From: Lachnospiraceae bacterium UBA7109 | GTDB taxonomy: Bacteria; Bacillota; Clostridia; Lachnospirales; Lachnospiraceae | DNA length: 14,584 nucleotides | Assembly: GCA_002492335.1 (NCBI GenBank) | Contig: DKYD01000062.1 | Location: 1,518-16,101, forward strand | Direction of reading: 5' to 3' | Part shown: in pieces, positions 13,428 to 14,584 of the stretch | Numbering within the stretch: the first letter of the stretch is position 1 | Layout of the letters: every line of letters starts with the position of its first letter | Notes under the pieces: model-generated | Databases searched by the model: none | Told to the model about the DNA's origin: nothing | Seen by the model: only the letters and a program-made list of their open reading frames with translations | Position numbers and translations under genes: made by a program

Positions 13428-14136
13428 AGAACAGGGAATCTACAGAGAAGATTATCAGATGCGGATACTTCAGGCAAATGATATACAGGGGTTTCTGAAG
13501 GTGAGAGGAAGGGGAGCTGATAAAAACAGTTGCTATGATTATAATGTCAGTGGGAAAATATCATTGCAGGCATTGTATGATAGAAATGATATAAGTGAAA
13601 AAGAAATAAAAAAGTTTATAAAAACACTTATGAATATTATAGGTGAAACAGAAAGGCATTTACTTAATATCAATCGGATATTGTTGAGGCCGGAATATAT
13701 CTATTATGAAAATGGGGAATATTATTTTTGTTACTATCCGCCCGGAAAAGGAAATATATGGGAAGAATTGCATACATTTACAGAATATCTGGTTAAGCAT
13801 GCTGATTATAATGACTCGGAGTGCGTCCGGATTGCGTTTCTTCTTCATAAAGAAACCATGGAGGAAAATTATAGCCTGAAGAAAATTGCGCAGGAATGTA
13901 TGGCGCCATCTCAGGCGGAGAGTGAGGATCATAAAAAGCAGGATATGGAAAAAATACACAGTACGGTAGAATATGACAGTGAGCATCATGACTGGATTGC
14001 GAGCCAGGAGAAGGGCAGCCTCATTATGGAGGAGACAGAATATATGTGGAGTCCTGTGAAACGATTCCTTAGAAAGCATAAAAAACCAAAATGGGGAGAC
14101 TGGGACGGACTTTATATTGAAGAGGAAGAATTATAG
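13405..14136 (+). CDS. DUF6382-like cytoplasmic protein, lacking an FHA domain
   Basis: A 243-aa soluble protein with no signal or membrane segment. Residues about 5-165 resemble the DUF6382 domain found at the end of Firmicutes Tad loci (YREDYQMRIL start, then NINRILLRPEYIYY and YYFCYYPPGKGN). In many relatives this domain precedes a C-terminal FHA phosphothreonine-binding domain; here only about 75 charged residues follow, with no FHA-like GR...S...H pattern. Function unknown; a regulatory or scaffolding role in pilus assembly is a guess from position. It starts 23 bp inside the preceding gene, with a weak AAGGA upstream, and ends in EEEEL. Confidence 0.7.
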   Translation: MERKVTIEEQGIYREDYQMRILQANDIQGFLKVRGRGADKNSCYDYNVSGKISLQALYDRNDISEKEIKKFIKTLMNIIGETERHLLNINRILLRPEYIYYENGEYYFCYYPPGKGNIWEELHTFTEYLVKHADYNDSECVRIAFLLHKETMEENYSLKKIAQECMAPSQAESEDHKKQDMEKIHSTVEYDSEHHDWIASQEKGSLIMEETEYMWSPVKRFLRKHKKPKWGDWDGLYIEEEEL

Positions 14137-14157
14137 AAGGTTCTTCTTAAAATCCGA

Positions 14158-14186
14158 TTGTGAAAAGGCAGATTAGAAGGTATAAT
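14158..14186 (+). promoter_or_regulatory. Near-consensus sigma-A promoter upstream of the insertion element
   Basis: TTGTGA (14158-14163) and TATAAT (14181-14186) are 17 bp apart, with a predicted start near 14193. Downstream lies only a 9-codon frame (ATG 14203 to TAG 14232) that ends at the insertion element, so its natural target is not visible. Confidence 0.6.
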
Positions 14187-14272
14187 GTAATTGGGAATAT
14201 ATATGATAAACTTGGAAGCAGATTTGAAATAGGGTGACCGCAATCCCACTGGCTTTAGACGGTGGGTTAAGG

Positions 14273-14301
14273 TCGCCAAAAGTAGATTTTTGTGTTATAC
14301 T
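14273..14301 (+). promoter_or_regulatory. Candidate tnpA promoter overlapping the left-end hairpin
   Basis: TATACT (14296-14301) is 17 bp downstream of TCGCCA (14273-14278), which matches the -35 consensus at four of six bases and lies within the right arm of the IS palindrome. The start site would be near 14308, the A of the tnpA AUG. Confidence 0.4.
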
Positions 14302-14307
14302 ATCGGC

Positions 14308-14584
14308 ATGAGAACATGGAAATCAAGAAACAGACACAAATACCTGTTACAGTATCATATCATTTTTGTATGTAAGTATAGGAAAAAATTACTTGCATCA
14401 AGACAGATATCGGATGATATAAAACAACTTTCGTATGAGATATGCCAAAAGCATCATGTAATAATCAGATACATGGAGACAGATAAAGACCATATTCATT
14501 ACATGATAGAAACAGAGCCAACAATGTCAATCAGCAAAATCGTAAATCTGATGAAAAGTTACACAACATATCACATATGGGAAC
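14308..14584 (+). CDS. tnpA: IS200/IS605 transposase TnpA, 3' end outside window
   Basis: The first 92 codons of a Y1 HUH-type transposase. The protein opens MRTWKSRNRHKYLLQYHIIF, includes the family's VCKYRKKLL stretch, and has the HUH motif as His62-Ile63-His64 in DKDHIHYMIE. The catalytic Tyr would lie past the window's end. It catalyses single-strand excision and insertion using the end hairpins. No Shine-Dalgarno sequence precedes ATG 14308; a TATACT box at 14296-14301 would start transcription at about the A of the AUG. No frameshift or stop is seen in the visible part, so it may be active. Confidence 0.9.
   Translation, partial: MRTWKSRNRHKYLLQYHIIFVCKYRKKLLASRQISDDIKQLSYEICQKHHVIIRYMETDKDHIHYMIETEPTMSISKIVNLMKSYTTYHIWE

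Larger units (their letters stand above)
14233..14584 (+). mobile_element. IS200/IS605-family insertion sequence, left end and partial tnpA
   Basis: The left end is a two-tier imperfect palindrome at 14233-14277: GGTGACC (14233-14239) pairs with GGTCGCC (14271-14277), and inside it CCCAC (14245-14249) pairs with GTGGG (14262-14266) around a loop of 12 bases. Such subterminal hairpins are what TnpA recognises on single-stranded DNA. The gene for TnpA follows. The exact left boundary is not determined and the right end lies beyond the window, so presence of tnpB is unknown. Confidence 0.8.

Noticed and set aside
14135..14147. AGAAG-GTT-CTTCT as terminator of the pilus operon
   Set aside because: A 5-bp AT-rich stem overlapping the stop codon with no T-tract; too weak.

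Overview
This window looks like chromosome of a spore-forming, monoderm Firmicute, most likely a Lachnospiraceae-type clostridium. The reasons are moderately AT-rich DNA, strong AGGAGG-type ribosome binding sites, spore-linked genes (CwlD, a BofA-like protein, a spore-type GH18 hydrolase) and a Firmicutes-style Tad/Flp pilus locus with no secretin. The taxonomic call is inference from gene content.

Layout. Positions 1-2818 carry two cell-wall genes: the 3' part of a membrane-anchored GH18 glycosidase, whose reading frame enters from the left with an arginine-rich repeat tail, and a CwlD-type amidase. A perfect 11-bp inverted repeat between them captures the amidase ribosome binding site. Positions 2844-4419 carry a Sua5/YwlC tRNA threonylcarbamoyladenosine synthase, apparently expressed from a promoter that starts transcription at its own AUG, and a dCMP deaminase. 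Positions 4416-5620 are a compact strand-alternating block: a DUF2508/YaaL-like gene (-), a BofA-like gene (+) and an Sfp-type phosphopantetheinyl transferase (-). Both convergent gene ends overlap by a few bases.

Positions 5621-5954 are a divergent intergenic region with a good promoter facing right and a 25-bp imperfect dyad that could be an operator. Positions 5955-14136 are a ten-gene Tad/Flp type IVb pilus operon: TadZ-like ATPase, CpaF/TadA motor ATPase, TadB, TadC carrying an extra extracytoplasmic Ig-like region, Flp pilin, a DUF5702 pseudopilin-like protein, a TadE-like protein with two H-x4-C...CxxC modules, an A24 prepilin peptidase, a second short TadE-like protein, and a DUF6382 protein lacking an FHA domain. 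Overlapping or tightly spaced genes suggest translational coupling. The expected division of labour is that CpaF powers and TadB/TadC form the platform that extrudes Flp, the A24 peptidase trims the Flp and TadE-type precursors, and the pseudopilins prime or cap the fibre.

The right end (14233-14584) is the left end and the truncated tnpA of an IS200/IS605-family element. It sits just downstream of a near-consensus promoter whose original target gene is not visible.

I saw no tRNA, rRNA, CRISPR array or phage genes. The most noteworthy observations are the modified Tad components (TadC with Ig-like region, TadE with metal-site modules, DUF6382 without FHA), the hairpin over the cwlD ribosome binding site, the apparently leaderless sua5, and the Arg-rich repeat tail on the GH18 enzyme.
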